Notes: a model not told the origin generated them from the sequence alone. A DNA stretch of 64,000 nt from JAWMQL01 sp033283165 (GCA_033283165.1 JAWMQL010000003.1:372001-436000), one strand, 5' to 3'. Shown: positions 1-9,898, counted from the stretch's first letter. A program made the numbers and translations.

Positions 1-2
1 GC

Positions 3-770
3 GAATCGCCCGCCGACGACGTCGTGGCCGAAATCAGGGCTGGAGGAGGCAGTGCCATAGCACTCAAGCAGTCCGTCGCGGACTGGGACGCCGCGCACGC
101 CATGGTAGAGGAGACTGTACAGACTTTTGGCGGCATTGATGCAGTCATCAATAACGCCGGCAACCTGCGCGATATTATCTTCCACAAAATGTCCGAGGAG
201 GATTTCGACGCGGTCATAAACGTGCACTTGAAGGGCTCGTTTAATATGAGCCGCGCAGCGGCGCCACACTTCAAGGCGCAGGACGGCGGCGTATTCCTGC
301 ACATGACTTCCACCTCCGGCCTGGTCGGCAACTTCGGGCAGGCCAATTACTGCGCGGCCAAAATGGGCATCGTCGGACTATCCAAGGCCATCGCACTGGA
401 TATGGAGCGTTTCGGGGTACGATCGAATGCGGTGGCACCCTTTGCCTGGACCCGGATGGTCAGCTCAATCCCCACCGACACGCCGGAACAGCAGAAACGC
501 GTGGAGGGACTGAAAAAACTGGTGCCCGAGCGACTGGCACCATTTGCAGTTGCGATCTGTTCCGATGCGGCAAAGCATGTCTCGGGACAGGTGTTCGGGG
601 TTCGCAACAATGAAATTTACCTTTTTTCCCAAAGCCGCCCGATAAGGACCGCCCATACCAGTGAGGAGTGGACAGCGGAAACCGTGGTGGAGCGGGTTTT
701 CCCCATGTTCGAAAACGACTTCTACCCACTGCACCGGTCCGGTGACGTGTTCACATGGGACCCTGTGTAG
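3..770 (+). CDS. SDR-family 3-hydroxyacyl-CoA dehydrogenase-like oxidoreductase (5' end outside window)
   Basis: This is a short-chain dehydrogenase/reductase. The reading frame is open to the window edge and the N-terminal TGxxxGxG nucleotide loop is missing, so the true start lies upstream; an internal GTG at 24 is probably not the start. Visible family features are NNAG in the Rossmann core, the catalytic Ser in TSTSG and the YCAAK (YxxxK) pair. The C-terminal tail after SGQVFGV is longer than in minimal SDRs and resembles the dehydrogenase half of peroxisomal multifunctional enzyme type 2. The stop codon overlaps the start of the MaoC hydratase by 16 bases, so the two are co-translated. 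Likely role: NAD-dependent oxidation of a 3-hydroxyacyl-CoA in a beta-oxidation-like pathway. The family is certain; the substrate is not. Confidence 0.85.
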   Translation, partial: ESPADDVVAEIRAGGGSAIALKQSVADWDAAHAMVEETVQTFGGIDAVINNAGNLRDIIFHKMSEEDFDAVINVHLKGSFNMSRAAAPHFKAQDGGVFLHMTSTSGLVGNFGQANYCAAKMGIVGLSKAIALDMERFGVRSNAVAPFAWTRMVSSIPTDTPEQQKRVEGLKKLVPERLAPFAVAICSDAAKHVSGQVFGVRNNEIYLFSQSRPIRTAHTSEEWTAETVVERVFPMFENDFYPLHRSGDVFTWDPV

Positions 771-1621
771 TGCCAATCGATCCGCAAAAATTGCTTGGAT
801 GGCAGTTTGAGCCGATTACGCAGGAGTACAATTACCGTGATGTTATCCTCTACGCACTCGGCGTCGGTCTGGGTCGAGACCCACTGGACCTCGCTGAACT
901 GAAATACGTTTACGAAAAAGATCTATCCACCCTGCCTACTTTTGCCGCCACCCTTGCGACACCGGGCCTGTGGGTAAAGAATCCCGAGACCGGCATCACC
1001 TGGAACCAATTGGTCCACAGCGCCCAGCGAACGACATTCCATCGCCCCTTGCCGGACGCGGCAACGGTAACCGGCTTCGCCCGAATCTCCGATGTGTGGG
1101 ATCGGGGACCCGCAAAGGGGGCAGTGATCGTGGTCGAACGCGAGATTAAGGACGCAGGCGCCGATAAGGCCTTCTGCACCCTGGAACAGACATTGATCCT
1201 GCGCGCGGACGGCGGTTTTGGGGGCGAACCGCCACCGAGACCAGTAGTAGAGGTGCCCGAGCGCCAGGCTGACCAGATCGTCCACCTCGCCACGACGCCG
1301 GGACAGGCTATTCTCTATCGCCTGTCAGGCGACTGGAACCCGCTTCATATCGATCCGGATGTGTCCAGCAAGGCCGGCTTTTCACAACCCATCCTGCACG
1401 GATACTGCTGTTACGGTATTGCCGGCTGGAGCGCCTGCCAGGCGGCCAAACGGGACACCGCGAGCCTTCGGCAGCTGGAATGCCAGTTCACCGCCCCGGT
1501 GATCCCCGGTGACGTACTGGAGTTTCACTGGTGGCAGGACCGGGATGACGCGTGGCTGTTCCAGGCTCGCGTGGATGAGCGCGTGGTACTCAACCGCGGC
1601 CGGGCAGCCTTCCAACGCTGA
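755..1621 (+). CDS. MaoC-like (R)-specific enoyl-CoA hydratase
   Basis: A 288-residue double-hotdog protein of the MaoC / hydratase-2 family, which hydrates trans-2-enoyl-CoA to (3R)-hydroxyacyl-CoA. The hydratase-2 signature is clear in the C-terminal half: YRLSGDWNPLHIDP followed by GFSQPILHG, with the Asp and His expected of the catalytic pair. The N-terminal part (DVILYALGVGLG) matches the substrate-binding hotdog of two-domain hydratases. It overlaps the upstream SDR gene, and the thiolase follows after about 35 bases. Hydratase, dehydrogenase and thiolase together give the last three steps of a beta-oxidation spiral. The SDR/MaoC pairing recalls steroid or bile-acid side-chain shortening, but that substrate is inference. 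Confidence 0.9.
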   Translation: MGPCVVPIDPQKLLGWQFEPITQEYNYRDVILYALGVGLGRDPLDLAELKYVYEKDLSTLPTFAATLATPGLWVKNPETGITWNQLVHSAQRTTFHRPLPDAATVTGFARISDVWDRGPAKGAVIVVEREIKDAGADKAFCTLEQTLILRADGGFGGEPPPRPVVEVPERQADQIVHLATTPGQAILYRLSGDWNPLHIDPDVSSKAGFSQPILHGYCCYGIAGWSACQAAKRDTASLRQLECQFTAPVIPGDVLEFHWWQDRDDAWLFQARVDERVVLNRGRAAFQR

Positions 1622-1655
1622 AAGATGAAAGTTTTGAAATTTGGAGACTATCAGC

Positions 1656-2837
1656 ATGAGCCGAGTTGTAATTGTCGACAATATACGAACCGGGCTCGCC
1701 AAATCTTTTCGCGGAACCTTCAACCTCACCCGCGCCGACGACATGGTGGCCCACTGTATAGATGCACTACTTGAAAGGAACGCCGCCCTCGATCCCGGCC
1801 GGGTTGATGATGTGATCGTGGGGGCCGCGCGGCAAACCGGCGAGCAGTCTGCCAACATCGCCCGCTACGCGGTCGCCTTATCCCGCTTGCCGGTAACGAC
1901 ATCGGGCATGACATTGAGTCGCGCCTGCGCATCCGGCCTGAATGCGATTGCGGTTGCGGCCAACCAGATCGCCGCCGGCTGTTGCGACGTCGTTATTGCG
2001 GGAGGCGTCGAGTCCATCACCGGCCTGGAGCGCGGCACATCAACGTTCGAGGAGAATCCCCGGCTGTTGACTGAACTACCCCAGTTCCTGATGCCGATGG
2101 GTGAAACTGCGGAGATCGTGGCCAGACGCTACAAGGTCACCCGGGAGCAACAGGACGTTTACGCTCTGCAAAGCCAGCAACGTTATGCCTCTGCAGTTGA
2201 CGCAGGGCTCATAGACGAAGAAATCGCCCCTATGAAGGTGAAGTGGCGCAGGGAAGACCGCAAAACTGGCGAGATCGAGATTCTGGACGGGGTGGTAAGC
2301 CGCGATGAATGTAACCGCCCCGCCACGACACTGGAAGGGCTGGCTGATCTGAAACCTGTCTTTGACGAGAACGGCACCGTGACCGCGGGTAATGCCTCGC
2401 AACTCTCTGATGGCGCATCCATGACGCTGCTGATGTCAGAGACCACTGCTGCCGATCTGGGTCTGACGCCACTGGCGTACTTCCGGGGCTTTTCGGTTGC
2501 AGGCTGCAATCCGGACGAAATGGGTATAGGACCGATATTCGCGATCCCCAGGCTACTCAAATTCAACAACCTGAAGATGAGCGATATCGACCTGGTAGAG
2601 TTGAACGAGGCCTTTGCTTCTCAATGTCTCTACTGTCGCGACGCATTGGAAATCGATAATGCGATCTTCAATGTCAATGGCGGCGCGATTGCCATCGGTC
2701 ATCCTTATGGCATGACAGGCTCGCGAATGACCGGCGTTGTGATACGTGAATTAAAGCGTCGCAACAAGAAGCACGGCATTGTTTCGATGTGTGTCGGGAA
2801 AGGAATGGGCGCGGCTGGATTATTTGAAGCCTGTTAG
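1656..2837 (+). CDS. Acetyl-CoA C-acyltransferase (thiolase)
   Basis: A 393-residue type-II thiolase that cleaves 3-ketoacyl-CoA with CoA. The nucleophilic Cys is in SRACASGLNA, the active-site His in GHPYGMTGSR, and the second acid/base Cys near the C-terminus in CVGKGMGAAG. In most thiolases the last motif reads CxGGGxG, so the Lys is a mild oddity. I chose ATG 1656, preceded by GGAG at a spacing of 9; a TTG at 1641 in the same frame is less likely. The gene completes the SDR-MaoC-thiolase set and lies 33 bases before the nitronate monooxygenase. Degradative thiolase is preferred over biosynthetic because of its neighbours. Confidence 0.9.
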   Translation: MSRVVIVDNIRTGLAKSFRGTFNLTRADDMVAHCIDALLERNAALDPGRVDDVIVGAARQTGEQSANIARYAVALSRLPVTTSGMTLSRACASGLNAIAVAANQIAAGCCDVVIAGGVESITGLERGTSTFEENPRLLTELPQFLMPMGETAEIVARRYKVTREQQDVYALQSQQRYASAVDAGLIDEEIAPMKVKWRREDRKTGEIEILDGVVSRDECNRPATTLEGLADLKPVFDENGTVTAGNASQLSDGASMTLLMSETTAADLGLTPLAYFRGFSVAGCNPDEMGIGPIFAIPRLLKFNNLKMSDIDLVELNEAFASQCLYCRDALEIDNAIFNVNGGAIAIGHPYGMTGSRMTGVVIRELKRRNKKHGIVSMCVGKGMGAAGLFEAC

Positions 2838-2870
2838 CATTTTGAGATGTCACACTGGAGTTCAAACAAC

Positions 2871-3842
2871 GTGAGCCTGCCAGAAATACTGAAACGACAT
2901 ATTCGACTCCCGGTAATCGGCGCGCCCATGTTTATCGCATCCACCCCTGAATTGGTCATCGAGCAATGCAAGGCCGGCATCATTGGCGCGTTCCCGGCCC
3001 TGAATGCCCGCCCGCAAATGGTACTGGATGAGTGGCTCCTGCAGATCAAGGAGGCGCTGGCAGAGCACAACGCCCGACACCCCGATAGCCCGGCAGCCCC
3101 TTTCGCAGTCAATCAGATCTCACACCCCAGCAACGACCGCCTGCAGGGCGATATGGAAATCATCGCCAGGCACGAGGTGCCTATTGTTATCGCCAGCCTG
3201 CAAGTCTCCAGGGAAAACATCGACGCCGTGCACCGCTACGGCGGCCTGGTATTCAACGACGTCATTTCCAACCGTCACGCCAGAAAAGCCGCGGCGGCAG
3301 GTGTGGATGGCCTTGTGGCGGTTGCCGCGGGCGCCGGGGGACACACGGGAAACATCTCGCCTTTCGCACTGGTGTCCGAGATCCGCGAGTGGTGGGACGG
3401 GCCGCTGGCCCTGTCCGGGGCTATCGCCAATGGCCAGAGCATCCTGGCGGCGCTGGCAAGCGGCGCCGATTTCGCCTACATCGGCTCGCCTTTCCTGGCA
3501 ACACCGGAAGCCAATACCGTGAACGACTACAAACAGATGATTGTCGACGGCAGTTCCAGCGATATCATGACCACGGATGCCTTGAGCGGCGTGCCGGCCA
3601 ACTACCTGATTGGCTCCATCATCCGCTGCGGGTTGGATCCAAAAAATCTGGCACCCAAACCCGATACAACCATTGATGTCAGCGAAAGCGGCGACAGCTA
3701 TAAAACCTGGAAAGACTTCTGGGGCTGCGGCCAGGGTATTCAGTCGGTCAAGGCCATCAACAGTACCCGAGACCTGGTTGACAAGTGGCTGTTGGAATAC
3801 CAGTCGGCCAGGGAGCAACTGGCTGACAGACACAGGAGATAA
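2871..3842 (+). CDS. Nitronate monooxygenase family FMN-dependent TIM-barrel protein
   Basis: A 323-residue member of the nitronate monooxygenase / 2-nitropropane dioxygenase family. It begins SLPEILKRHIRLPVIGAPMF, the usual family start, which supports the GTG start at 2871 with GGAG ten bases upstream over the ATG at 2847. The GAGGHTG segment and the later SGAIANG and YIGSPFLAT segments correspond to FMN phosphate-binding loops. Family members oxidise alkyl nitronates or act as flavin oxidoreductases; some cluster with fatty-acid catabolism genes, as here. It appears to be the last gene of the operon, ending 20 bases before the convergent AraC regulator. The true substrate cannot be read from sequence. 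Confidence 0.85.
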   Translation: MSLPEILKRHIRLPVIGAPMFIASTPELVIEQCKAGIIGAFPALNARPQMVLDEWLLQIKEALAEHNARHPDSPAAPFAVNQISHPSNDRLQGDMEIIARHEVPIVIASLQVSRENIDAVHRYGGLVFNDVISNRHARKAAAAGVDGLVAVAAGAGGHTGNISPFALVSEIREWWDGPLALSGAIANGQSILAALASGADFAYIGSPFLATPEANTVNDYKQMIVDGSSSDIMTTDALSGVPANYLIGSIIRCGLDPKNLAPKPDTTIDVSESGDSYKTWKDFWGCGQGIQSVKAINSTRDLVDKWLLEYQSAREQLADRHRR

Positions 3843-3862
3843 TCCAGCGGCCACTGCCCCTA

Positions 3863-4885
3863 CTATCCCGAATACGCGTTGCGGTACTGCCGCGGCGTGG
3901 TGCCCGCCAATTTCTTGAAGGCCCGATCAAAAGCGCTGGTTTCCGAGTAACCCAGCTTGAGGGCGATCTGGGTAATACTCAGTTCCGATTCAGCCAGCGC
4001 TTCCCTGGCCACCTTCAACACCGTTTCATCCTTGATTTTCTGGAACGAGGTATTGTGTTCGCCCAGCTTGCGGTGCAGTTGCCGCACCGACATATTGAGC
4101 GAGTGGGCCACCGTCCCGGTAGTGACAGTGGAATAACCCAGTGACGTGGTGATCAGCAGCCGCACCTGGCGTACGATATTTTCCCGGATGTCCAGTTCGT
4201 CGATGAGTTGATTGGCCTGGTACAGCAGAATCGGCAGCAGGCTCGGATCGGCCCTGTCGTTGGGCATATCCAGTATCGCGCTGTCGAATTCGATAAAGTT
4301 GTCGGGCTGGTTGAACAGTACCTCTGAGCCAAACCAGTCCCGATGGACAGCCAGGCAGGCGGGTTCGGCGTAGCTGAAACCGCAGCGCCTGGGCTGCCAG
4401 CTGTTGCCCGCGACCTCGCGACAGGCGCGCACCACCAGCGCCATTCCGAAATCGATATCCTCCGTGCAATCCGCACCCGGTATATCCGCCGGCACATAGA
4501 CTCCCCGCACTTCCCGGTCCGAATACGTGAAGCGGAAATCGTAGTCGGGCGAAAAAATGCGGTGATAGCGCTGCAGGAATTCGAAGGACTGGCGCAAGGT
4601 CGCCACGTTCAGGATCAGGTGCCCCACCAGCCCCATCTCATTGGTCGAGATACGCTCGGCCAGATCGACGCCGAGCCGCGGATCATCCAGTTCCCGCGCG
4701 GCGAAATTCAGAATGCGCAGCAAGCGCTCGGTCGGCATGGCCCCGGATTCCGGGTACATCACGGCGGGGGCAAGTGACAGGCCACGGGCAATTGCTTCCG
4801 CAGACAGGCCGCGCCCCGCCAGATAGCGAAGCAGCCAGCGGTAGGGTGTGGCCCCATGGCGGGTGACCAGCGGTGAACTTTCCAT
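3863..4885 (-). CDS. AraC-family transcriptional regulator
   Basis: A 340-residue regulator with an N-terminal ligand-sensing domain of the type seen in OruR/ArgR-like AraC proteins (pattern around PTERLLRILNFAARELDDP and LGLxLAE-like text) and a C-terminal double helix-turn-helix. The second HTH shows LKLGYSETSAFDRAFKKLAG followed by TTPRQYR, the standard family ending. ATG 4885 is chosen because GGAG lies five bases upstream; an ATG at 4921 would add 12 residues. It is convergent with the beta-oxidation-like operon and divergent from the aminotransferase/TBDR genes, so the 118-base divergent region is a likely control point. Regulatory target is inference. Confidence 0.9.
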   Translation of the reverse strand: MESSPLVTRHGATPYRWLLRYLAGRGLSAEAIARGLSLAPAVMYPESGAMPTERLLRILNFAARELDDPRLGVDLAERISTNEMGLVGHLILNVATLRQSFEFLQRYHRIFSPDYDFRFTYSDREVRGVYVPADIPGADCTEDIDFGMALVVRACREVAGNSWQPRRCGFSYAEPACLAVHRDWFGSEVLFNQPDNFIEFDSAILDMPNDRADPSLLPILLYQANQLIDELDIRENIVRQVRLLITTSLGYSTVTTGTVAHSLNMSVRQLHRKLGEHNTSFQKIKDETVLKVAREALAESELSITQIALKLGYSETSAFDRAFKKLAGTTPRQYRNAYSG

Positions 4886-5003
4886 CACAGCTCCGGGCGA
4901 GCACTTGTCCGAAAGTGTCAACTATTGGGCCGAAGGGGTCAAGCTGGCCGCACCGGCGTTCCGTAGGCTATGTCCTGTCAGCCACCAATTACCGAGCACA
5001 ACC

Positions 5004-6002
5004 ATGACCATCATCCAGGCCGAGCACATCATGCTCACTCATCCCGATCACGCTCGCGCGCCCCATTCACCGGAGTATGCAGCCGGCAGTGCCTTCATCC
5101 AGGATCACTACTGCCCCATTGACCGGGCGGGGATACCCATCACCGACATGGGCTTCGTACACGCAGACGCGGCCTATGACGTGGTCAGCGTGTCCAGGAA
5201 TCACTTCTTCCGGCTCGAAGATCACCTGGATCGCTTCGAGCGCTCCTGCGAGAAGTTCATGTTGAGCAACCCCTACAGCCGGGGGGAGACCGCGCAAATA
5301 CTCACCCATATGGTCAAACTCGCCGGTGCCCGCGATGCCTACGTGTGGTGGTGTGTCACCCGCGGCAGCAACCCCTCAGGTGATCGGTCCGACCTCAGCG
5401 GCTTCCGGAACCAGTTCTACGGCTTTGTTACGCCCTATATGTATATCGCCCACGACGAGCAGCGCAGCCGCGGGCTGGACCTATTGGTCAGCCGAGCTTT
5501 CACGCGTATACCCGCCAGTGCCGTCGACCCCACCGCCAAGAATTTTCACTGGATGGACATGAAGCTGTCACTGGGGGAGGCGCTGCTCGGCGGCAAGGAA
5601 TGGTCTGTACTGACCGATGGCGACGGCTGGCTTGCAGAAGCCCCGGGAGCCAACATCTTCCTGATCAAGGATCGCACCCTGTACACCCCGGACAGCGGCT
5701 GCCTGGAAGGCATAACCCGGAAAACCGCCCTGGAACTGGCCGCCGAAATCGGCCTGGAGACACGGGTGGAACCGGTCTCGGTGGAGCAACTGCACCAGGC
5801 CGACGAGGCCTTCATGACGTCTACCGCCGGCGGGATCATGCCGATCAACAGCGTGGACGACGCCGTACTGGGCGGCATGAATGGCCCCGGTCCGCTCACC
5901 GCCCAGCTGCACGACCTGTACTGGCAAAAACGCTGGCAGGGCTGGCTCGGCACGGAAATTATTTTTGAACAGCCGGCGCCTGTCGCGGTTGAGCGCCGCT
6001 AG
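5004..6002 (+). CDS. Class IV pyridoxal-phosphate aminotransferase
   Basis: A 332-residue branched-chain / D-amino-acid aminotransferase-like protein. ITDMGFVHADAAYDVVSV matches the usual N-terminal region. The PLP Lys is expected in DPTAKNFHWMD. GWLAEAPGANIFL and CLEGITRKTALELA match the cofactor and carboxylate-binding strands of fold-type IV enzymes. The start is placed at ATG 5004; there is no strong ribosome-binding site, and an ATG at 5031 or an upstream extension to 4848 cannot be excluded. The upstream extension would overlap the AraC gene and is not conserved-looking. It lies 32 bases before a TBDR and may share its transcript. Whether it acts on branched-chain, D- or omega-amino substrates is open. 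Confidence 0.85.
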   Translation: MTIIQAEHIMLTHPDHARAPHSPEYAAGSAFIQDHYCPIDRAGIPITDMGFVHADAAYDVVSVSRNHFFRLEDHLDRFERSCEKFMLSNPYSRGETAQILTHMVKLAGARDAYVWWCVTRGSNPSGDRSDLSGFRNQFYGFVTPYMYIAHDEQRSRGLDLLVSRAFTRIPASAVDPTAKNFHWMDMKLSLGEALLGGKEWSVLTDGDGWLAEAPGANIFLIKDRTLYTPDSGCLEGITRKTALELAAEIGLETRVEPVSVEQLHQADEAFMTSTAGGIMPINSVDDAVLGGMNGPGPLTAQLHDLYWQKRWQGWLGTEIIFEQPAPVAVERR

Positions 6003-6034
6003 CGTCCACCGACAAACCAACAAGGAGCAAAGCC

Positions 6035-8176
6035 ATGAATAACACGTTCCCCAGCAAGCCCCTGACCCGCGCCCTGCCCCTGGCGCTGACGCTCCTGCCC
6101 ATCGCCGCGCCGCTACCGGCGATGGACCTGGAGGAAGTGATGGTTACAGCACAGAAGCGCGAACAATCAACCCAGGATATCGGGATCACCATCAACGCCT
6201 TCAGTGGCTCGATGCTCGAGGACATGGGCTTGCGTGACAGCAAGGAAATCGCCGAGAAAATTCCCAATGTGAACATCCACTCTCCAACCGGCGAAGGCGG
6301 TGTCGCGGTGGTGTTTGTGCGCGGCGTGGGACTGAACGACTTTGCCACCAACAACATCGGGCCAGTGGGCGTATACGTGGACGAGGTGTTTGCGGGCTCC
6401 TCCAATTCCCAGGTCGTCAGCCTGCTCGATATCGAGCGGGTGGAAGTGCTCAAAGGGCCCCAGGGCACCCTCTTCGGGCGCAATACCACTGGTGGTGCGA
6501 TCAATATCGTGTCGCGTAAACCCACCGCCGAATTTGAAGGCTACCTGCGCGCCAGCTATGGCGATTATTCCGGCGGTAACGACGAGTACAAGCTGGAGGG
6601 TGTGGTGTCCGGTCCCCTGGGGGATACCGTGGGTGGCCGTCTCGCCATCAGCCAGTACCAGAGTGATGGCTACATGCAAAACCTGGCGACCGGCGACTAC
6701 GTGGAGAAGGACATCTTTGCCGCGCGGGCCCTGCTGGACTGGTCGCCGAACGAGCGCTGGTATGTGCTGCTCAACCTGCATACCAGCGACAACGATTCCG
6801 ATGCCGACCTGTACCACAGCTCCCTGGACAAAGACTTCTTCGAGGGCGTCTCCGATATCGCGCCGGTGCTGGAGGTGGAACAGAACGGCGCCTCGGTACG
6901 CCTGGAATACGACATCAGTGACTCAGTACAGCTGGTGTCACTGAGCGCCTACGACGAACTGGACAAGTTCCACACGGAAGATGCCGACATGACCGGGTTT
7001 ACCTTCATCCACACCAACTACGGTGTCGAGCAGGAGACCTTCTCCCAGGAACTGAGACTGGTGGGTAATGCAGAGCGCGCTCACTGGATAGCCGGGCTGT
7101 ACTTTCTTAGCGACGAACTGATCCAGGACCAGGGCGTGGACCTGCGCGATGTCGGCCTGCCGATTCCCGCCCGGTATCACAATGAACAGGACACCGATAC
7201 CTGGGCCCTGTTTGGCCAGGTGGAGTACGACCTGAACGAGAGTCTGGTGCTCACCGCGGGCCTGCGCCACACCGGGTTGCAGATGGACTACAGCTCCACG
7301 GGCGAGTCTACCTTTTTCATCGGCCCGGAAGGTGAGTTCGTCCAGCGCTACGCACTGACTGATAAGCTCGAGGATGACGCCTTTTCAGGGAAACTGGGAC
7401 TTAACTGGCATGCCAGCGAACACACCCTGTGGTATGGCACGATCTCGCGCGGCTTCAAGGGCGCCGGCTTCAACGGCAATTTTCACCTCGATCTCAGCGC
7501 GCCACTGGACTACGACCCGGAAACGCTGCTGGCCTACGAGGTGGGGGTGAAGACCAGCCTGGCGGACGGCGCCGCCCAGATCAACGCCGCAGTGTTCTAC
7601 TACGACTACCAGGACGCGCAGATCTTCAATTCGGACCCGGTGCCCGGCATCGGCCTGCCCGCCAATACCATCCGCAACGCCGACCTCAGCTCCCAGGGCT
7701 TCGACCTGGACATTACCTGGGCGCCCCTGCCCGGCCTCTTCACCCGGCTGGGCCTGGGCTACCTGGACTCGCGCTACGACGAGGACGTACTGGACCCGAC
7801 CACGGGCCTGCTGCCTATCCAGGGCAATCGGGTGCAGAACTCCCCGGAATGGTCGGCTTTTGCCCTGGCCAACTACGAGTGGCGGCTGGGCGATGTCGGC
7901 ACGCTGAGTCTACAGGCGGATGTGACCTACTCCGACGACGTGTACTACAGCACCCGCGAAGACATTGTGATCGGACAGAAGGCCTACTCGCTGGTGAATG
8001 GTCGCCTGGCCTATTGCAACACCTCAGAGTCGCTGGAACTGTCCCTGTGGGGCAGGAACCTGACCGACAAGGAGTACGGCAACTACGCCTTTGACCTGCG
8101 TGCGGATTTCGGCTTTGTCGAGTACATGCGCGGACAGCCCCGCACCGTGGGTGTGGACGTAACATTTTTCTTTTGA
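6035..8176 (+). CDS. TonB-dependent outer-membrane receptor
   Basis: A 713-residue TBDR with signal peptide (hydrophobic run ALPLALTLLPIAAPLPA), TonB-box/plug start LEEVMVTAQKREQSTQDIG, plug motifs VERVEVLKGPQGTLFGRNTT and GAINIVSRKP, and a 22-strand-type barrel ending in FFF. AAGGAG lies eight bases before ATG 6035. The plug has the GRNTTGGAIN pattern typical of catabolic sphingomonad/gammaproteobacterial receptors rather than classic siderophore receptors. It imports an unknown ligand across the outer membrane using TonB/ExbBD energy. Proximity to the beta-oxidation-like operon and aminotransferase suggests an organic substrate, which is inference. Confidence 0.95.
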   Translation: MNNTFPSKPLTRALPLALTLLPIAAPLPAMDLEEVMVTAQKREQSTQDIGITINAFSGSMLEDMGLRDSKEIAEKIPNVNIHSPTGEGGVAVVFVRGVGLNDFATNNIGPVGVYVDEVFAGSSNSQVVSLLDIERVEVLKGPQGTLFGRNTTGGAINIVSRKPTAEFEGYLRASYGDYSGGNDEYKLEGVVSGPLGDTVGGRLAISQYQSDGYMQNLATGDYVEKDIFAARALLDWSPNERWYVLLNLHTSDNDSDADLYHSSLDKDFFEGVSDIAPVLEVEQNGASVRLEYDISDSVQLVSLSAYDELDKFHTEDADMTGFTFIHTNYGVEQETFSQELRLVGNAERAHWIAGLYFLSDELIQDQGVDLRDVGLPIPARYHNEQDTDTWALFGQVEYDLNESLVLTAGLRHTGLQMDYSSTGESTFFIGPEGEFVQRYALTDKLEDDAFSGKLGLNWHASEHTLWYGTISRGFKGAGFNGNFHLDLSAPLDYDPETLLAYEVGVKTSLADGAAQINAAVFYYDYQDAQIFNSDPVPGIGLPANTIRNADLSSQGFDLDITWAPLPGLFTRLGLGYLDSRYDEDVLDPTTGLLPIQGNRVQNSPEWSAFALANYEWRLGDVGTLSLQADVTYSDDVYYSTREDIVIGQKAYSLVNGRLAYCNTSESLELSLWGRNLTDKEYGNYAFDLRADFGFVEYMRGQPRTVGVDVTFFF

Positions 8177-8326
8177 CCCCAACGACAGTGGTAAGTGGCG
8201 CGAACATCAACTTCGATGATCAGGACCGGCTCGACAGCATCATGGATGCCGGGTTTATTGAAGAGGCCGTTGCCGCCATCTGCGCGGACTCGGGACAGGC
8301 CCCGCCGCGGTATATCAGACCCACGT

Positions 8327-9898
8327 CTACCACTGCAGCCCGGCAGCCTCGAACACCTGCCGCGCCGGCTTGAGCAATTCCGCCACGACCCGCCAGCGCC
8401 CGACCGAGCTGCGGTAGACCGGACGGCGCACCTGTAGCGCGCTGGCCGTGGCGACGGGCGCGGTACTGGCGTGGAAATCCAGGCAGGCCGGCTCCCAGGG
8501 CAGGCGCAGGAATTCGATGACCCGGCGGCTGTGCCGCTCGGTGTCGGCGACCAGGTCCTCGTAGGCAATCTGCAGGAACTGCCCTGGCGGCAGCACTTCT
8601 GACCAGTGGCCGACCAGCCGGTCAAACTCCAGATAATAGCGGGCGATGTCCGCCAGGTCGTGGGCATAGCGGTACTGGGAGGCGCGCAGGGCGAACAACT
8701 GGCGAAAATTGCTCACCACTGTATCCAGCGGGTGACGCCGCAGGCAAATGACGCGCGCGCCGGGAATGGCCTTCAGAATGAACGCCGTGTAGAGAAAATT
8801 CATTGGCAACTTGTCGATGAAATGAACTGTGTCGCCCGCCCGCGGCCGCGTCACCTGCAGGAACTGGCGACCGAGCGCGGGGTAGTCCACCGCTCCAGCG
8901 GCGGCCACGGTTGCCGCGTCCAGCAGGCGCGGGCTGGCGCTGCCGCTGGCGCGCTTGAACAGAACCGGGAAGTCCTGCAACTCCCCCGCCGAGGAAACCT
9001 GCGAATGGGCCGCGATGATGCGCTCCAGCAGGGTCGTGCCGGTGCGGGGCATTCCCACCACGAAAATCGGTGCGGCGACCGGTTCAACCGCGAGCCCGGC
9101 CAGGAAGTCATGGTCGCAGACCCGGTGCAGGGCATCGAACATCGCGCCATCCTCCGCCGGGTCATACTCGATGGCGGCCCGCCGCGCGGCGTTGGGTTCC
9201 AGCAGTACCTCCAGCGCCGCTACCGGCTGTTCCTGCCGCTCCAGCAACCGGGCCAGGCCGTGGGCCACCTGCAGGCGGGCGTCCACCTCAGTCAGCTCGC
9301 GCAGGCGCTGCCGGAACGCACCGGCCAGTTCCGCGAGTGTCGACTCCGGCGCCAGTTCCGCCAGCAGAGCATAATTGTCAGTGCGCTCCGGGTGCAGGCG
9401 GTACAGCTTGCGCGAGACCTCGGCGGCCTCTGCCAGTTTGCCGTTGAAGCGCAGGGAGGCGGCCAGGTTGAACAGGAAGTCCGGGTTGGTCGGCTCGCGC
9501 TCCAGCGAGCGGCGGAAATAGCCCTCGGCCCGGGCGTGGTCGCCCAGGCGGCTGAACAGCACCCCCAGGCTGTCGATACTGAGGGCGTCGCCGGGCTCGC
9601 AGGCCAGGGCCCGCGCCAGCGCCGCCTCCGTCTCGGGTACCCGCTCCGCGAGGGACAGGGCCCGGGCCAGTTGCACCCAGTAGCGGCCCTCACCCGGCGC
9701 CAGGCGCGTGGCAACCTGCAGCAGGGTGATCGCCTTGTCCGGCAGCCGGCGGCTCAGGCAGTTGATGCCCAGCCAGTAGTGGGCCTCGGGATGCCCTGGC
9801 TCCCGCTTGAGAATCTCCAGGCAATACCGGTGGGACTGTTGGTACTGACCGCGCGCCAGCGCGGTGGCGGCGGCCTGTTCGAGTTCAGCAAGATTCAT
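8327..9898 (-). CDS. TPR-repeat sulfotransferase family protein
   Basis: A 523-residue protein with about six N-terminal tetratricopeptide units (residues 1-270) and a C-terminal sulfotransferase domain (Sulfotransfer_3 type). The PAPS 5'-phosphosulfate loop is VVGMPRTGTTLLE near residue 280 and the 3'-phosphate segment is RHPLDTVVSNFRQLF near 400. FIDKLPMNFLYT between them is typical of the subfamily. The gene is transcribed leftward behind TBDR 9956-12400, from which it is separated by a terminator hairpin. A second TBDR + TPR-sulfotransferase pair lies at 20.7-24.8 kb. The acceptor of the sulfuryl group is unknown. Confidence 0.9.
   Translation of the reverse strand: MNLAELEQAAATALARGQYQQSHRYCLEILKREPGHPEAHYWLGINCLSRRLPDKAITLLQVATRLAPGEGRYWVQLARALSLAERVPETEAALARALACEPGDALSIDSLGVLFSRLGDHARAEGYFRRSLEREPTNPDFLFNLAASLRFNGKLAEAAEVSRKLYRLHPERTDNYALLAELAPESTLAELAGAFRQRLRELTEVDARLQVAHGLARLLERQEQPVAALEVLLEPNAARRAAIEYDPAEDGAMFDALHRVCDHDFLAGLAVEPVAAPIFVVGMPRTGTTLLERIIAAHSQVSSAGELQDFPVLFKRASGSASPRLLDAATVAAAGAVDYPALGRQFLQVTRPRAGDTVHFIDKLPMNFLYTAFILKAIPGARVICLRRHPLDTVVSNFRQLFALRASQYRYAHDLADIARYYLEFDRLVGHWSEVLPPGQFLQIAYEDLVADTERHSRRVIEFLRLPWEPACLDFHASTAPVATASALQVRRPVYRSSVGRWRVVAELLKPARQVFEAAGLQW

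Noticed and set aside
8177..8326. Short frame after the first receptor (VVSGANINFDDQDRLD region)
   Set aside because: Slight resemblance to PLP enzymes, but too short and without other support.
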